NCBI RefSeq assembly: GCF_022346605.1
Contig: NZ_JAKRNT010000010.1
Coordinates: forward strand, 124,001 to 188,000
Direction: 5' to 3'
DNA length: 64,000 nucleotides
DNA from: Sporosarcina sp. ACRSL
Lineage (GTDB): Bacteria; Bacillota; Bacilli; Bacillales_A; Planococcaceae
The first letter of the stretch is position 1, and each line of letters opens with the position of its first letter. A model generated the notes under the pieces. That model searched no databases and was not told the DNA's origin. It saw only the letters and a list, made by a program, of their open reading frames with translations. Made by a program: the position numbers and the translations under genes. Below, piece after piece: positions 12,834 to 22,049 of the stretch.

Positions 12834-12960
12834 AATCAATTACGCCTCGGCGTAATTGCGTCGGGATTTTGAATTGCGCTTGCGCAATTAACTCCCTACA
12901 AAATCCCTGACATCCGCCGGAGGCTATATCTAGATTCAGCGTTCTTTGCTGAATCTAGAT
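12834..12960. repeat. Composite palindromic repeat between gapA and pgk
   Basis: Stacked perfect inverted repeats: AATTACGCC/GGCGTAATT at about 12838, AATTGCGC/GCGCAATT at about 12872 nested inside GGGATTTTG/CAAAATCCC, and a 13-bp stem ATCTAGATTCAGC with a seven-base loop GTTCTTT (12928-12960). The same GC-GTTCTTT-GC core recurs in a hairpin at 36162-36184, so it is probably an interspersed element rather than a gene-specific structure. Transcribed as part of the gapA-pgk mRNA. Confidence 0.6.
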
Positions 12961-12990
12961 AAAAAAAGAAGGAACGGGTATCACCGTTCC
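12961..12990 (-). terminator. Terminator-like hairpin after gapA
   Basis: Stem GGAACGG/CCGTTCC with a six-base loop, then TTCTTTTTTT on the minus strand. It lies inside the glycolytic operon and probably reduces read-through from gapA into pgk. Confidence 0.7.
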
Positions 12991-13065
12991 TCCTACCCAT
13001 CTATCTATTATAGTGGGTCGCCATAAGAATGGCTATGTTTTAAACAAAAGCCGAGGGTGATGCGC

Positions 13066-14085
<1,020 letters not shown>

Positions 14086-14123
14086 CTATAGTTCACTTCA
14101 AGTATTTACGTAATTCGTTCATG

Positions 14124-15158
14124 TTATCCTTCCATTTCCGCGAGCATCGCACGCGCCGCTCCTTCATCGGTAACAAGGATCGTTTGGCGGGGAGCGCTTG
14201 CCATATACGATCGTATTGCACTTGCTTTGCTTTTCCCTCCAGCAACTGCAAGGATCAGCGGCACTTTCTTCAACTGGTCCGTTTGAATACCGACTGTTCG
14301 GATCCGATGGACGACATTTCCTTTTCCGTCGAAGTAATAGCCGAACGCTTCACCTTTTGCGCCTTTTTCCTGCAGTAGAAGGCGTTCATGCTCAGGCGTA
14401 TTGCGCAAGCTTGCCATATGATGGGCATCTCCGATTCCGTGCAGGACGCAATCTGTCTTCTCATAGAGCTCCATCATTTGGATGGCAGTCGGTTCTCGCT
14501 GGAAGATTTCATGCGCTTCGGCGCTAAGGGATTCGGGGTAATGGAAAGTGCTGTATGTCCCCCCACTCGCTTTAGCAAATGAGGCTGCGATGACATTCGC
14601 CTGCAATCCGATATCCTCCCCTACTCCACCCCTCGCGGCAATGAAATGCATCTGCTCCGCGTTTTCAAATGGATGGATGTGCAGTGGAATAGCAGCTACC
14701 GAGCTCCCGCCTGTAACGGCAATGATTCGCCCATCACCGATCTGTTTCATAAATTCAACGGCGGCTTCTTTTCCGATAAGACTTTTCACTACCGGATTCT
14801 CATCGCAATCCCCCGGGACGATATGCACGCTTTGGATCCCTAAAAGGTCTCCCAGTTTTTTAGCTTGCACTCCGTGTCCCGTCCACATATCGATGCTCGG
14901 TCCAAGTGTGTCAATGATTGCTGCCCCTTCGGACGTAATAGTGGCTCCTTCTTTCGCAATTCGAATAAGTCCTTCCGTCCGTAATGCTTCCATCACGTTT
15001 CGACATTCCCTCTCCGAAATAGATGCCATCTGGCTCAGAGGTCTTCTGCCGATCGGTCCGGCAATTTCGATGAACTTTAAAACTTTGTACCGTTGTTGTA
15101 ATAACTCAATCATTTCCGGGACAAGCTTACGTTGGGCTTCAATTATTTTCGGGATCAC
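14124..15158 (-). CDS. cggR: Central glycolytic genes regulator CggR
   Basis: Repressor of the gapA operon, SorC/DeoR-type. About 344 residues: N-terminal helix-turn-helix (RYKVLKFIEIAGPIGRRPLS...ISERECRNVMEAL) and a C-terminal sugar-phosphate-binding domain containing VTGGSSVAAI and AARGGVGEDIGLQANVIA. In B. subtilis the effector is fructose 1,6-bisphosphate. I use the GTG eight bases after AAGAGG, giving (M)IPKIIEAQRKLVPEMIELL, which aligns with the B. subtilis N-terminus; the GTG inside the ribosome site itself is less likely. First gene of the glycolytic operon. Confidence 0.95.
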   Translation of the reverse strand: MIPKIIEAQRKLVPEMIELLQQRYKVLKFIEIAGPIGRRPLSQMASISERECRNVMEALRTEGLIRIAKEGATITSEGAAIIDTLGPSIDMWTGHGVQAKKLGDLLGIQSVHIVPGDCDENPVVKSLIGKEAAVEFMKQIGDGRIIAVTGGSSVAAIPLHIHPFENAEQMHFIAARGGVGEDIGLQANVIAASFAKASGGTYSTFHYPESLSAEAHEIFQREPTAIQMMELYEKTDCVLHGIGDAHHMASLRNTPEHERLLLQEKGAKGEAFGYYFDGKGNVVHRIRTVGIQTDQLKKVPLILAVAGGKSKASAIRSYMASAPRQTILVTDEGAARAMLAEMEG

Positions 15159-15191
15159 GGAAAGCACCTCTTTTCATGAAGGGGCATTTAT

Positions 15192-15220
15192 TGCCCACCT
15201 GCTATATTTCTGTCCCACCT
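15192..15220 (-). promoter_or_regulatory. Candidate CggR operator
   Basis: Between the cggR promoter and start codon, AGGTGGGACA and AGGTGGGCA are repeated with a period of exactly 20 bases. The B. subtilis operator is two CGGGAC-N6-TGTC units also spaced at 20 bases; here the first halves are TGGGAC and TGGGCA, while the second halves are less conserved. The assignment rests on position, period and the GGGAC core. Confidence 0.65.
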
Positions 15221-15248
15221 AGTGCAAAAAAATATAACTCTCGTTTTT

Positions 15249-15277
15249 AGTATATACCCTGACGTTTCTAAATTCAA
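15249..15277 (-). promoter_or_regulatory. SigA promoter of the cggR-gapA operon
   Basis: TTGAAT and TATACT separated by 17 bases on the minus strand, about 90 bases upstream of the cggR start and just upstream of the candidate operator. Confidence 0.75.
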
Positions 15278-15289
15278 ACTTTGACGCCC

Positions 15290-15520
15290 TTATTCAAATA
15301 AATTAATCAAGTCGATATAGCCGATGGACCCGTATAATAACACTTCGCCATCTTTCTCAACGACCGGAATCATTAGCATATATTTTTCATGGCTTTCATC
15401 ATCCGTTTCGATATCAATTGTCGACCACGTCAACGGATAATCCTCCTGCACGAGTTTCATCATTGCTTCTGCCTCGTCGCATAAATGACAGCCCTTTTTC
15501 GTATAAAATTGAACATGCAT
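15290..15520 (-). CDS. Glutaredoxin-like (DUF836-type) thioredoxin-fold protein
   Basis: 76-residue cytosolic protein of thioredoxin fold: MHVQFYTKKGCHLCDEAEAMM carries the redox motif CHLC, followed by the cis-Pro motif (MIPVVEKDG). The length and CxxC position match the glutaredoxin-like/DUF836 proteins found near cggR in related bacteria. The ATG used here lies eight bases after GAGG. The target of its thiol-disulphide activity is unknown. It sits just upstream of the cggR promoter and 83 bases downstream of the TPM gene on the same strand. Confidence 0.8.
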   Translation of the reverse strand: MHVQFYTKKGCHLCDEAEAMMKLVQEDYPLTWSTIDIETDDESHEKYMLMIPVVEKDGEVLLYGSIGYIDLINLFE

Positions 15521-15603
15521 TTGGAACACCTCAATCTTGTGTTTTCTTTAAGTATAGATGTAAAACGGCGTTTCGCAAAAGTTTCTGCGAAACACCGCTA
15601 GGG

Positions 15604-16428
15604 TCACCAACTTCTTCCTGCACCGCCTCCGCCACCGGATCCACCTCCGCCAGAGAAGCCGCCACCGCCTCCGCCAAAGCCGCCTCCACGGAAACCTCCA
15701 CCGCCTCCAAATGAGCCAGGGAAGAAAACCATACCACCTCTACGTCTTCTTCTACCTCCCGGACCGCCGCCACCTCCGCGGCCGCCACCCATGAAACGGA
15801 AGAGAAGATAGATGATAATAAATATGATAATCGGTGCAGGAATGCCGATCCCTGAACTACCACCTTGGCTAGCGAGTGTGTTCACTTCGGCAAATTCCCC
15901 GTTCCATCCGTATTCTTTTGCAATTTCATTGTAATACGACTTGTATGCGTTCATGATCGCCATATCCGGTTGTCCATTTGATAAATACGGAACAGCGACT
16001 TCATCCATGATCCGGCCTACTTTTCCGTCCGGCAGTGCACCTTCCAGTCCGTACCCAGTCGACAGATAGAAATGTCTCTTTCTATCCGAATTCGGAGTTG
16101 TCGTCACGATGAGCAATGCACCGTTGTCTTCTTCCTTTTTCCCGAGTTGGTATTCCCTGAGAGCCTTTACAGCAAATTCTTCAATCGGTTCATCTCCGAT
16201 ACTTGGCAACGTGAGTACCGCTAGTTCAGCGCCTGTCGCCTTATCCAACTCTCCACCTAATCGATTTAACTCAGCTTTCTGTTCCGCTGACAGGATATTT
16301 GCATGATCTTGTATATAGTAATCCGCTCCATTCCATGCCGGGACGTCAGCTGCGAACGCCATTACCGGCATGATCATCATGAAGCTGAGGCAAAATAAGA
16401 TCATGCATCGAAACGTGTTGCGGATCAC
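15604..16428 (-). CDS. TPM-domain membrane protein with glycine-rich tail (YgcG-like)
   Basis: 274-residue envelope protein: signal peptide (about 1-27, cleavage after AFA), TPM domain (about 35-165, containing YIQDHANILSAEQKAELN and STGYGLEGALPDGKVGRIMDE), one membrane segment (about 195-212, IIIFIIIYLLF) and a low-complexity Gly/Arg tail ending in GGGGAGRSW. The TPM domain faces outside. The family often pairs with LemA, as here: the start codon overlaps the lemA stop by four bases. Biochemical function is not established; photosystem II repair (TPM in plants) is the only well-studied role. Confidence 0.88.
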   Translation of the reverse strand: MIRNTFRCMILFCLSFMMIMPVMAFAADVPAWNGADYYIQDHANILSAEQKAELNRLGGELDKATGAELAVLTLPSIGDEPIEEFAVKALREYQLGKKEEDNGALLIVTTTPNSDRKRHFYLSTGYGLEGALPDGKVGRIMDEVAVPYLSNGQPDMAIMNAYKSYYNEIAKEYGWNGEFAEVNTLASQGGSSGIGIPAPIIIFIIIYLLFRFMGGGRGGGGGPGGRRRRRGGMVFFPGSFGGGGGFRGGGFGGGGGGFSGGGGSGGGGGAGRSW

Positions 16429-17003
16429 TTGCCGTCATCCCCGAAATCGACTTCAGGTGCTTTTTCTGCAGCTGGATCTGCCTCGAAATATTCCTTTTCG
16501 TCAAACCCGAAAATCGTAGCGACGATTCTGCCCGGGAACCGTTTGATTTGCCTATTATATTCGGAGACGACATTGTTATAGTCTCTTCTTGCTACGCCGA
16601 TCCGGTTTTCCGTCCCGGCAAGCTCATCCATCAATTGAGTGAAGTTCTGATTCGCTTTCAATTCAGGGTAATTTTCCACAACGACGAGCAATCGGCCGAG
16701 CGCACCCGATAGCGCTGTATCCGCAGCCGCCTGCTCCTCTGGTCCTCTTGCCCCCGCAAGATTTGCACGCGCCTCTGATATTTCCGCAATTACTTCCTTC
16801 TCGTGACTTGCATATCCTTTGACGGTGTTCACCAAGTTTGGAATTAAGTCAAGCCTGCGCTGTAATTGATTCTGAACTTGTGCATACGATTGATCGACAT
16901 TTTCTTCTAGATTGACAAATTTGTTATAGCTGGGCACTAACATAATGCCAAGTATTACAAGAATAACAACAATAATAGCTATGGGTCCTAACATTCTTTT
17001 CAT
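16425..17003 (-). CDS. lemA: LemA family protein
   Basis: 192-residue membrane protein: one N-terminal membrane helix (about 5-26) followed by a long helical domain with the family signature YNKFVNLEENVDQSYAQVQNQLQRR and RRDYNNVVSEYN. Presumed topology is a short extracellular N-terminus with the helical domain inside. I use the ATG at MKRMLGP, nine bases after GGAG. It forms a two-gene operon with the TPM protein. Function in bacteria is unresolved; in this arrangement the pair is often linked to envelope stress. Confidence 0.9.
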   Translation of the reverse strand: MKRMLGPIAIIVVILVILGIMLVPSYNKFVNLEENVDQSYAQVQNQLQRRLDLIPNLVNTVKGYASHEKEVIAEISEARANLAGARGPEEQAAADTALSGALGRLLVVVENYPELKANQNFTQLMDELAGTENRIGVARRDYNNVVSEYNRQIKRFPGRIVATIFGFDEKEYFEADPAAEKAPEVDFGDDGK

Positions 17004-17130
17004 CTCTTCACACTCCATTCAATATATTTTGCAATACCCCACCAGCATTGCATCCCAAACTACTGGGTAGTTATACTATTTATCGTATGTCTTGCGAAAA
17101 GGTTTCAAACTAAACGAAATATTTCCAGTT

Positions 17131-17210
17131 GAATTGAGCCCTTGAACGATTAATTGAGCCTTTAATCAAATTAAGGAGCCCTTGTCGCAATAAAGGAGCC
17201 CCCAATCAAA
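17131..17210. repeat. Degenerate tandem repeat, 20-bp period, four units
   Basis: Four units start at 20-base steps (GAGCC at 17136, 17156, 17176 and 17196). Each contains (TT/AG)GAGCCCTT followed by a variable 8-10 bases ending in A-rich sequence. Non-coding, between the clpP terminator and lemA. The same kind of phased degenerate array, with a different core, occurs at 29598 and 59318. Confidence 0.65.
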
Positions 17211-17214
17211 AAAG

Positions 17215-17246
17215 CATAAAAAACCGACTCCATTATTAGAGTCGGC
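17215..17246 (-). terminator. clpP terminator
   Basis: GCCGACTC/GAGTCGGT stem with an eight-base loop followed by six T on the minus strand, 12 bases past the clpP stop. Confidence 0.9.
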
Positions 17247-17257
17247 TCATACTGTTA

Positions 17258-17860
17258 TTATTTTTTTAAGTCTTTCATGTCGCTGCGTGTAATGATATGG
17301 TCGATTAGTCCATATTCCTTTGCACGTTCAGCTGTCATGAAGTTATCGCGGTCTGTGTCTCTCGCGATGACGTCAATCGGTTGGCCTGTGCGTTCGGACA
17401 GGATTGTGTTCAATTTTTCACGTAGGAAGAGAATGCGTTTTGCTGCGATTTCAATTTCAGTCGCCTGGCCTTGAGCTCCTCCAAGCGGTTGGTGAATCAT
17501 CACTTCAGCGTTCGGAAGTGCATACCGTTTCCCTTCGGTTCCTGCTGTCAAAAGGAAAGCTCCCATTGAAGCTGCCATACCGATACAGATTGTTTGGATG
17601 TCAGGCTTGATGAATTGCATCGTATCGTAAATCGCCATACCAGCTGTAATGCTGCCTCCCGGGCTATTGATGTAAATGGAAACGTCTTTTTCTGGATCTT
17701 CCGCTTCAAGGAAGAGTAATTGTGCAACAATGGAGTTTGCGACATTGTCGTCGATTGCGCTTCCTAGCATGATGATCCGGTCTTTCAATAAACGGGAGTA
17801 AATATCATACGCGCGTTCTCCCCGGTTTGTTTGCTCGATGACTGTAGGTATTAAATTCAT
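17258..17860 (-). CDS. clpP: ATP-dependent Clp protease proteolytic subunit
   Basis: Serine protease core of ClpCP, ClpXP and ClpEP; forms two stacked heptamers. 200 residues with the catalytic triad Ser98 (GMAASMGAF), His123 (MIHQPLGG) and Asp172 (DTDRDNF), and the N-terminal [22 protein letters not shown] that forms the axial gate. Monocistronic: own promoter with a CtsR operator upstream and a strong terminator downstream. Heat and other protein stress should therefore induce it. Confidence 0.98.
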   Translation of the reverse strand: MNLIPTVIEQTNRGERAYDIYSRLLKDRIIMLGSAIDDNVANSIVAQLLFLEAEDPEKDVSIYINSPGGSITAGMAIYDTMQFIKPDIQTICIGMAASMGAFLLTAGTEGKRYALPNAEVMIHQPLGGAQGQATEIEIAAKRILFLREKLNTILSERTGQPIDVIARDTDRDNFMTAERAKEYGLIDHIITRSDMKDLKK

Positions 17861-17927
17861 GTTATTTCCTCCTTATGAATGGTCAGGATTTCGTTCTGCT
17901 GAAACCAGTTGGTTCAACTGTACTCCT

Positions 17928-17957
17928 ATCATACATACTATGGTCAATTAAGGTCAA
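17928..17957 (-). promoter_or_regulatory. clpP promoter
   Basis: TTGACC and TATGAT with an 18-base spacer on the minus strand. The -35 box is part of the CtsR operator. Confidence 0.7.
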
Positions 17958-17958
17958 A
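17942..17958 (+). promoter_or_regulatory. CtsR operator of clpP
   Basis: GGTCAAT-TAA-GGTCAAA, the heptad direct repeat with three-base spacer recognised by the class III heat-shock repressor CtsR (consensus GGTCAAA-N3-GGTCAAA). It covers the -35 box, so binding should block the polymerase. Confidence 0.88.
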
Positions 17959-18043
17959 TATAACGCATTAAAATTAGGTATTGCATTAATCCAAGTTTTT
18001 TAGTATACTAAATCTTGTCTGTTACTACTGACAGTAATAGTTT

Positions 18044-18115
18044 GCCCTCGTGGTGCAATGGATAGCACGCAAGATTCCGGTTCTTGAAATGTGGGTTCGA
18101 CTCCTGCCGAGGGCG
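18044..18115 (+). tRNA. tRNA-Arg (anticodon CCG)
   Basis: 72-base cloverleaf: acceptor GCCCTCG/CGAGGGC, anticodon stem CAAGA/TCTTG with loop TTCCGGT (anticodon CCG, reads CGG), T arm with GGTTCGACTCC and discriminator G. CCA is not encoded. Isolated tRNA gene on the plus strand, in the same neighbourhood as trnQ-Arg of B. subtilis. A rho-independent terminator follows 20 bases later. Confidence 0.95.
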
Positions 18116-18134
18116 TAATAGAATTTAGTAAGAA

Positions 18135-18168
18135 GCCTGTAAACATCTTCATGTTTACGGCTTTTTTA
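18135..18168 (+). terminator. tRNA-Arg terminator
   Basis: Stem GCC-GTAAACAT/ATGTTTAC-GGC with one bulged T and a CTTC loop, then TTTTTT on the plus strand. Confidence 0.85.
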
Positions 18169-18215
18169 TTTTCAGCCGTTTCCTATCTTCATAGTGAAAC
18201 GGCTGATTTCATTCA

Positions 18216-18473
18216 TTAATTTTCATTTTCAACAAGTGTGGAGAGGGTTTCGATTGCTTGGTCTTCGTCGACGCCTTCCGCAATCAATGTCACTTGCGAG
18301 CCTCTTGCAACTGCCAAACTCATCACACCCATGATACTTTTCGCATTCACTTGACGGTCATCCCTTTTCAAAAATACATCCGCCATGAATCGATTTGCTT
18401 CTTGCACAAATAATGCAGCTTGTCGTGCCTGTAAACCGGTCTTCATTTTTACCTCAACTGTTCTTTCCGCCAT
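18216..18473 (-). CDS. crh: HPr-like catabolite repression protein Crh
   Basis: 85-residue HPr paralogue. Position 15 is Gln (KTGLQARQAALF) instead of the catalytic His, so it cannot pass phosphate in the PTS; Ser46 in NAKSIMGVMSL is kept and is the target of HPr kinase. Crh-P acts as a CcpA corepressor, and unphosphorylated Crh controls methylglyoxal synthase in B. subtilis. Both HPrK (27.8 kb) and MgsA (53.9 kb) are encoded in this window. Last gene of the trxB-side operon, 32 bases after whiA. Confidence 0.95.
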   Translation of the reverse strand: MAERTVEVKMKTGLQARQAALFVQEANRFMADVFLKRDDRQVNAKSIMGVMSLAVARGSQVTLIAEGVDEDQAIETLSTLVENEN

Positions 18474-18505
18474 CTCACTCGACTCCTTCCTGCCAATTCT
18501 CCTAT

Positions 18506-19453
18506 TTATCTGCTTGCAATTCCTCCATTGCGGAGATTTTCCGCAATTTCTTCGATTTTACGTAGACGATGATTCACGCCAGATTTACTTACCGCACCTC
18601 CGCTCACCATTTCACCGAGTTCTTTTAACGTGACGTCCTGGTGTTCGATGCGCAGTTGAGCAATTTCCTGTAGTCGATCCGGCAATTGATCTAACCCGAT
18701 TGTACTCTGGATGAATTTAATATTTTCAACTTGCCGTTGTGCCGCCCCGATTGTTTTATTCAAGTTGGCGGTTTCACAGTTGACAAGGCGATTGACGCTG
18801 TTCCGCATATCCCTTAGAATCCGGACGTCTTCGAATTTCATCAAGGAAACATGGGCTCCAATTAAACTTAGGAAATCCGATATTTTTTCCGCTTCTTTCA
18901 AATAAGCGATATATCCTTTTTTCCGTTCAATGGACTTCGCATTCAATTGGTATTTATTCATCAATCCGACTAATGCTTCACTATGCTCTTTGTAAAAAGA
19001 GAAGATTTCCAAATGATAAGAGGACGTTTCGGGATTGTTGACCGAACCGCCTGCGAGGAATGCTCCACGCAAATACGATCTTTGGCAACATTTCTTTTTC
19101 ACTAATTTCTCTACAATCTCATTTTTAAATTGAAAGGTTCCCGTCAGAATATATAAGTCCTCCAATAATTGCTTCGCTCCGTCGCGAATTCGGCATATGT
19201 AGACATTGTTTTTCTTCAGGCGCATTTTTTTGCGTACGAGCAGTTCGACTTTATATGGATATAACTTCTTGATATTCGAATATAGTCTCCTTGCAATTGC
19301 CGCATTTTCTGTTTGCACGTCCAAGCTTAATTGTTTATTGGAAAATGAAAGTGCGCCGTTCATTCGGATGAAGGCGGCGATTTCTGCTTTCACACAGCAT
19401 TCTTTGGAATCGATTTGTGTCAGTTCCTTCTTCACTTCAGATGCAAAAGACAT
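18506..19453 (-). CDS. whiA: DNA-binding protein WhiA
   Basis: 315-residue protein with an N-terminal LAGLIDADG-homing-endonuclease-like domain (without catalytic residues) and a C-terminal helix-turn-helix ([34 protein letters not shown]). Sporulation regulator in Streptomyces; in Bacillus it affects division and chromosome segregation. The core [23 protein letters not shown] is diagnostic. Flanked by glmR upstream and crh downstream, the usual cluster. Confidence 0.96.
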   Translation of the reverse strand: MSFASEVKKELTQIDSKECCVKAEIAAFIRMNGALSFSNKQLSLDVQTENAAIARRLYSNIKKLYPYKVELLVRKKMRLKKNNVYICRIRDGAKQLLEDLYILTGTFQFKNEIVEKLVKKKCCQRSYLRGAFLAGGSVNNPETSSYHLEIFSFYKEHSEALVGLMNKYQLNAKSIERKKGYIAYLKEAEKISDFLSLIGAHVSLMKFEDVRILRDMRNSVNRLVNCETANLNKTIGAAQRQVENIKFIQSTIGLDQLPDRLQEIAQLRIEHQDVTLKELGEMVSGGAVSKSGVNHRLRKIEEIAENLRNGGIASR

Positions 19454-19480
19454 GATTTTCCCCCTCTCTCTCGGTGATGA

Positions 19481-20464
19481 TCAGGTCTCCTCGCTAACGA
19501 TTGTACCTTCCATATAACCCATAATCCACGATGCGACTTTGCCGGCATCATGTATAATTCTTCCTTCCGAAATCGTTGAAAAGTCTCCTAAGACGATTGT
19601 CGGTACGAGCAGTTGCAACACATCTACGTCATTTTCCACAGGTAGCTGCGTAATCGTCGGCTCTTCTCCGTTGAATAGATTTTGAAAATCCGTCTTATTC
19701 AACAATACCGTGTCAATGAATTGACTGCCCGCATGATCATATAACGCTTTTACATGCTCAGACGCAGTGTACTGGTACGTCTCGCCTTCCTGCGTCGTCA
19801 AGTTATTGATGTACACCTTTTTCGCTCGACACGCTAGAACGGCATCACGAATGCCCCTTACAAGTATCGTCGGCAAAATGCTCGTATATAAGCTTCCAGG
19901 CCCAAAAATGATCAAGTCAGCTTGTTGAATCGCCTCCACCGTTTCAGGTAACGGATCGACCTCTTGCGGAGACAGATAGACTTTCTGAATTTTACGCCCG
20001 TAAACCGGTATTTTTGACTCACCGGTTACAATTGTGCCATCATCGAGCTCGGCATGCAAGGTGATCTTTTGATTTGCGGCAGGAAGCACTTTCCCTTTAA
20101 TATTTAAAACCATGCCCATTTTTTCTATTGCGCGGGCAAAGTCACCCGTTATGTCCGTCAGTGCGGCAAGCATAAGGTTTCCGAGCGAGTGCCCTTTCAA
20201 GTCGTCTGAAGTGGAAAAACGATACTGGAACATTTTCTCAATCAATGGCTCGACATCTGAAAGCGCTGCCATCACTTGACGGATATCTCCGGGTGGTGGG
20301 ATATTATATTGATCCAACAGCCTTCCGGAACTGCCTCCGTCATCCGCGACCGTTACAATCGCAGTAAGATCGACCGGATAGGCTTTTAATCCCCGAAGTA
20401 ACGTGGACAATCCGGTCCCGCCGCCAAAGACGACAATTTTTTTCTTTTCCCCGGATTGCGACAT
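19481..20464 (-). CDS. glmR: Gluconeogenesis/cell-wall precursor factor GlmR (YvcK)
   Basis: 327-residue protein of the CofD/YvcK family that binds UDP-GlcNAc and stimulates GlmS to route carbon into cell-wall precursors. Characteristic motifs are VVFGGGTGLSTLLRGLK, VADDGGSSGRL and FGPGSLYTSILP. I use the ATG at MSQSGEKKK, eight bases after AGAAAGGG; the reading further upstream lies within rapZ. The rapZ stop is four bases upstream. Confidence 0.95.
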   Translation of the reverse strand: MSQSGEKKKIVVFGGGTGLSTLLRGLKAYPVDLTAIVTVADDGGSSGRLLDQYNIPPPGDIRQVMAALSDVEPLIEKMFQYRFSTSDDLKGHSLGNLMLAALTDITGDFARAIEKMGMVLNIKGKVLPAANQKITLHAELDDGTIVTGESKIPVYGRKIQKVYLSPQEVDPLPETVEAIQQADLIIFGPGSLYTSILPTILVRGIRDAVLACRAKKVYINNLTTQEGETYQYTASEHVKALYDHAGSQFIDTVLLNKTDFQNLFNGEEPTITQLPVENDVDVLQLLVPTIVLGDFSTISEGRIIHDAGKVASWIMGYMEGTIVSEET

Positions 20465-20468
20465 ACTG

Positions 20469-21356
20469 TCAACCCTTTCTCTTCTCAACATCTCGATGTG
20501 TAATGACTGTCTTATATTCTTCTTTGAACCGATTCCCGAAGTATTCCGCAAGCGACACGGAACGATGTTGTCCTCCCGTACATCCAAAGGCGATGACTAC
20601 TTGGGATTTCCCTTCGTTTTTATACTGGGGAATGATGAATTTGAACAGGTCTGTCAACTTGTCAATCAACATTTGTGTATCGTTCCATTTTAACACATAT
20701 TCATAAACTTCTTTGTCTAAACCGGTCATCGGTCTCAATTCTTCGATGTAATAGGGGTTCGGTAGAAAACGCACGTCAAAGACAACGTCCGCGTCGATGG
20801 GCATACCGTGTTTAAAACCGAAGGAGATGAAATTGAGGGTGAATCCAATGTCTCCTGCTGTGGAGAACGTTGACATGATCTTTTCCCGTAATTCCCTTGG
20901 CTTTAATTCTGAAGTGTTGAAAATGAAACGGGCCCGGCCTCTCAATTCGGTTAGGAGATTGCGTTCTTTCCGTATGCCTGTAAGTGGCAATCCCCCTACT
21001 GCTAGTGGATGGGACCTTCTCGTTTCCTTGTACCTTCTGACAAGGGTCGCATCATCCGCATCTAAGAACAAGAGCTTCGTCGAAACACCGTCCATGTTCA
21101 GCAAGTTATCCAAGGCACCGACTAAGGCGTCAAACAGGTCGCCTCCCCTTGTATCCATGACCGCGACAATCCGTCTCATTTTGTTTTCCGATTTCATCAT
21201 CAAATCGAGAAAAGTGACGAGCAACTCTGGAGGCAAATTATCGATACAGTAAAACCCCAGGTCTTCGAAACTTTGCATGGCAACTGTTTTTCCCGCCCCT
21301 GACATACCCGTAATGATGACTAATTCGACATCGCTGTTCGGCAATTCATTCTCCAT
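20469..21356 (-). CDS. rapZ: RNase adapter/nucleotide-binding protein RapZ (YvcJ)
   Basis: 295-residue P-loop protein with Walker A GMSGAGKT at 17-24 and the C-terminal domain ([17 protein letters not shown]) that in E. coli RapZ binds sRNA and GlcN6P. In Bacillus the homologue YvcJ hydrolyses GTP and affects competence. Its role here is inferred to lie in the same amino-sugar circuit as GlmR. The start overlaps the stop of the upstream nudix gene by one base. Confidence 0.95.
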   Translation of the reverse strand: MENELPNSDVELVIITGMSGAGKTVAMQSFEDLGFYCIDNLPPELLVTFLDLMMKSENKMRRIVAVMDTRGGDLFDALVGALDNLLNMDGVSTKLLFLDADDATLVRRYKETRRSHPLAVGGLPLTGIRKERNLLTELRGRARFIFNTSELKPRELREKIMSTFSTAGDIGFTLNFISFGFKHGMPIDADVVFDVRFLPNPYYIEELRPMTGLDKEVYEYVLKWNDTQMLIDKLTDLFKFIIPQYKNEGKSQVVIAFGCTGGQHRSVSLAEYFGNRFKEEYKTVITHRDVEKRKG

Positions 21357-21838
21357 TAATTCTGGTCACCTTCCGTAGATTGTTGTATGTGTTCCTCTAA
21401 GAGTTCAAACTCTTCTGTATAGTAAAATGTACCATATTGCACACCAATTTGGGAGGCTGCAAATAATAAATTCGTTCGATCGCCTTCCGCCATCGGCAAG
21501 GTCTTCAAGCTTTCAACAGGATGCCATTCAAGCAGACCTTCCCTGTTCGATTCGTAAGGCGTCCCAATCAAGTCTTGCGCAACGAAAGTGAAGAGCATCC
21601 ATTCGTTTAGCAGTTCCTTTGATTCCTTGTCGACGATCATCATTGTGTAGATGCCTTTTACATGCGGTTCGACAGGTGTGGCGCCGGTTTCTTCTTGAAA
21701 CTCCCGGATGGCGGCGGTGTAAATTGATTCGCCTGGATCCATCTTGCCACCGGGGGCCACGTACCAGTCTCTTCTAGGTTTCTTCAATAAAAGAACGTGG
21801 TTGTCTTTGAGTACAAGTAAATTCGCAATTCGTTGCAT
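21356..21838 (-). CDS. yvcI: NUDIX hydrolase (YvcI)
   Basis: 160-residue member of the NUDIX family with the box [23 protein letters not shown] (G-x5-E-x7-REUxEExG). Resembles 8-oxo-dGTP diphosphatases, but Bacillus YvcI homologues prefer other nucleoside di- or triphosphates, so the substrate is open. The ATG at MQRIANLL is nine bases after GAGG. First gene of the yvcIJK-whiA-crh unit. Confidence 0.9.
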   Translation of the reverse strand: MQRIANLLVLKDNHVLLLKKPRRDWYVAPGGKMDPGESIYTAAIREFQEETGATPVEPHVKGIYTMMIVDKESKELLNEWMLFTFVAQDLIGTPYESNREGLLEWHPVESLKTLPMAEGDRTNLLFAASQIGVQYGTFYYTEEFELLEEHIQQSTEGDQN

Positions 21839-21902
21839 GACTTTTTTCCTCACTTCTCTTAATGCGCATATTACCATTATACAATGTTTTGAAAGCAAAC
21901 GA

Positions 21903-21943
21903 CAAAAAAAGAAGACCACCTGCCGGCAAAGGCAGATCGTCTT
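21903..21943 (-). terminator. Second terminator downstream of trxB
   Basis: 13-bp stem with two mismatched or wobble positions (AAGACGATCTGCC/GGCAGGTGGTCTT), followed by CTTTTTTT on the minus strand. It lies 250 bases downstream of the first trxB terminator, after a repeat copy, and just before yvcI. Confidence 0.75.
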
Positions 21944-22049
21944 AAAATGTTTCTATATTAAAAGGGGGGTCAATTGATACTCTTACTATAACCCTTTTGT
22001 ATTGCAGGACGGTTACAGGAAGATTAAGGATTGATTAATATTTTCCAGC

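Noticed and set aside
12928..12960. Palindrome as a terminator of gapA
   Set aside because: On the coding strand the T-run precedes the hairpin rather than following it; the functional terminator hairpin is the one at 12971-12990.
14548..15222. 224-residue plus-strand frame inside cggR
   Set aside because: Antisense shadow of cggR; it would also cover the cggR operator. No family resemblance.
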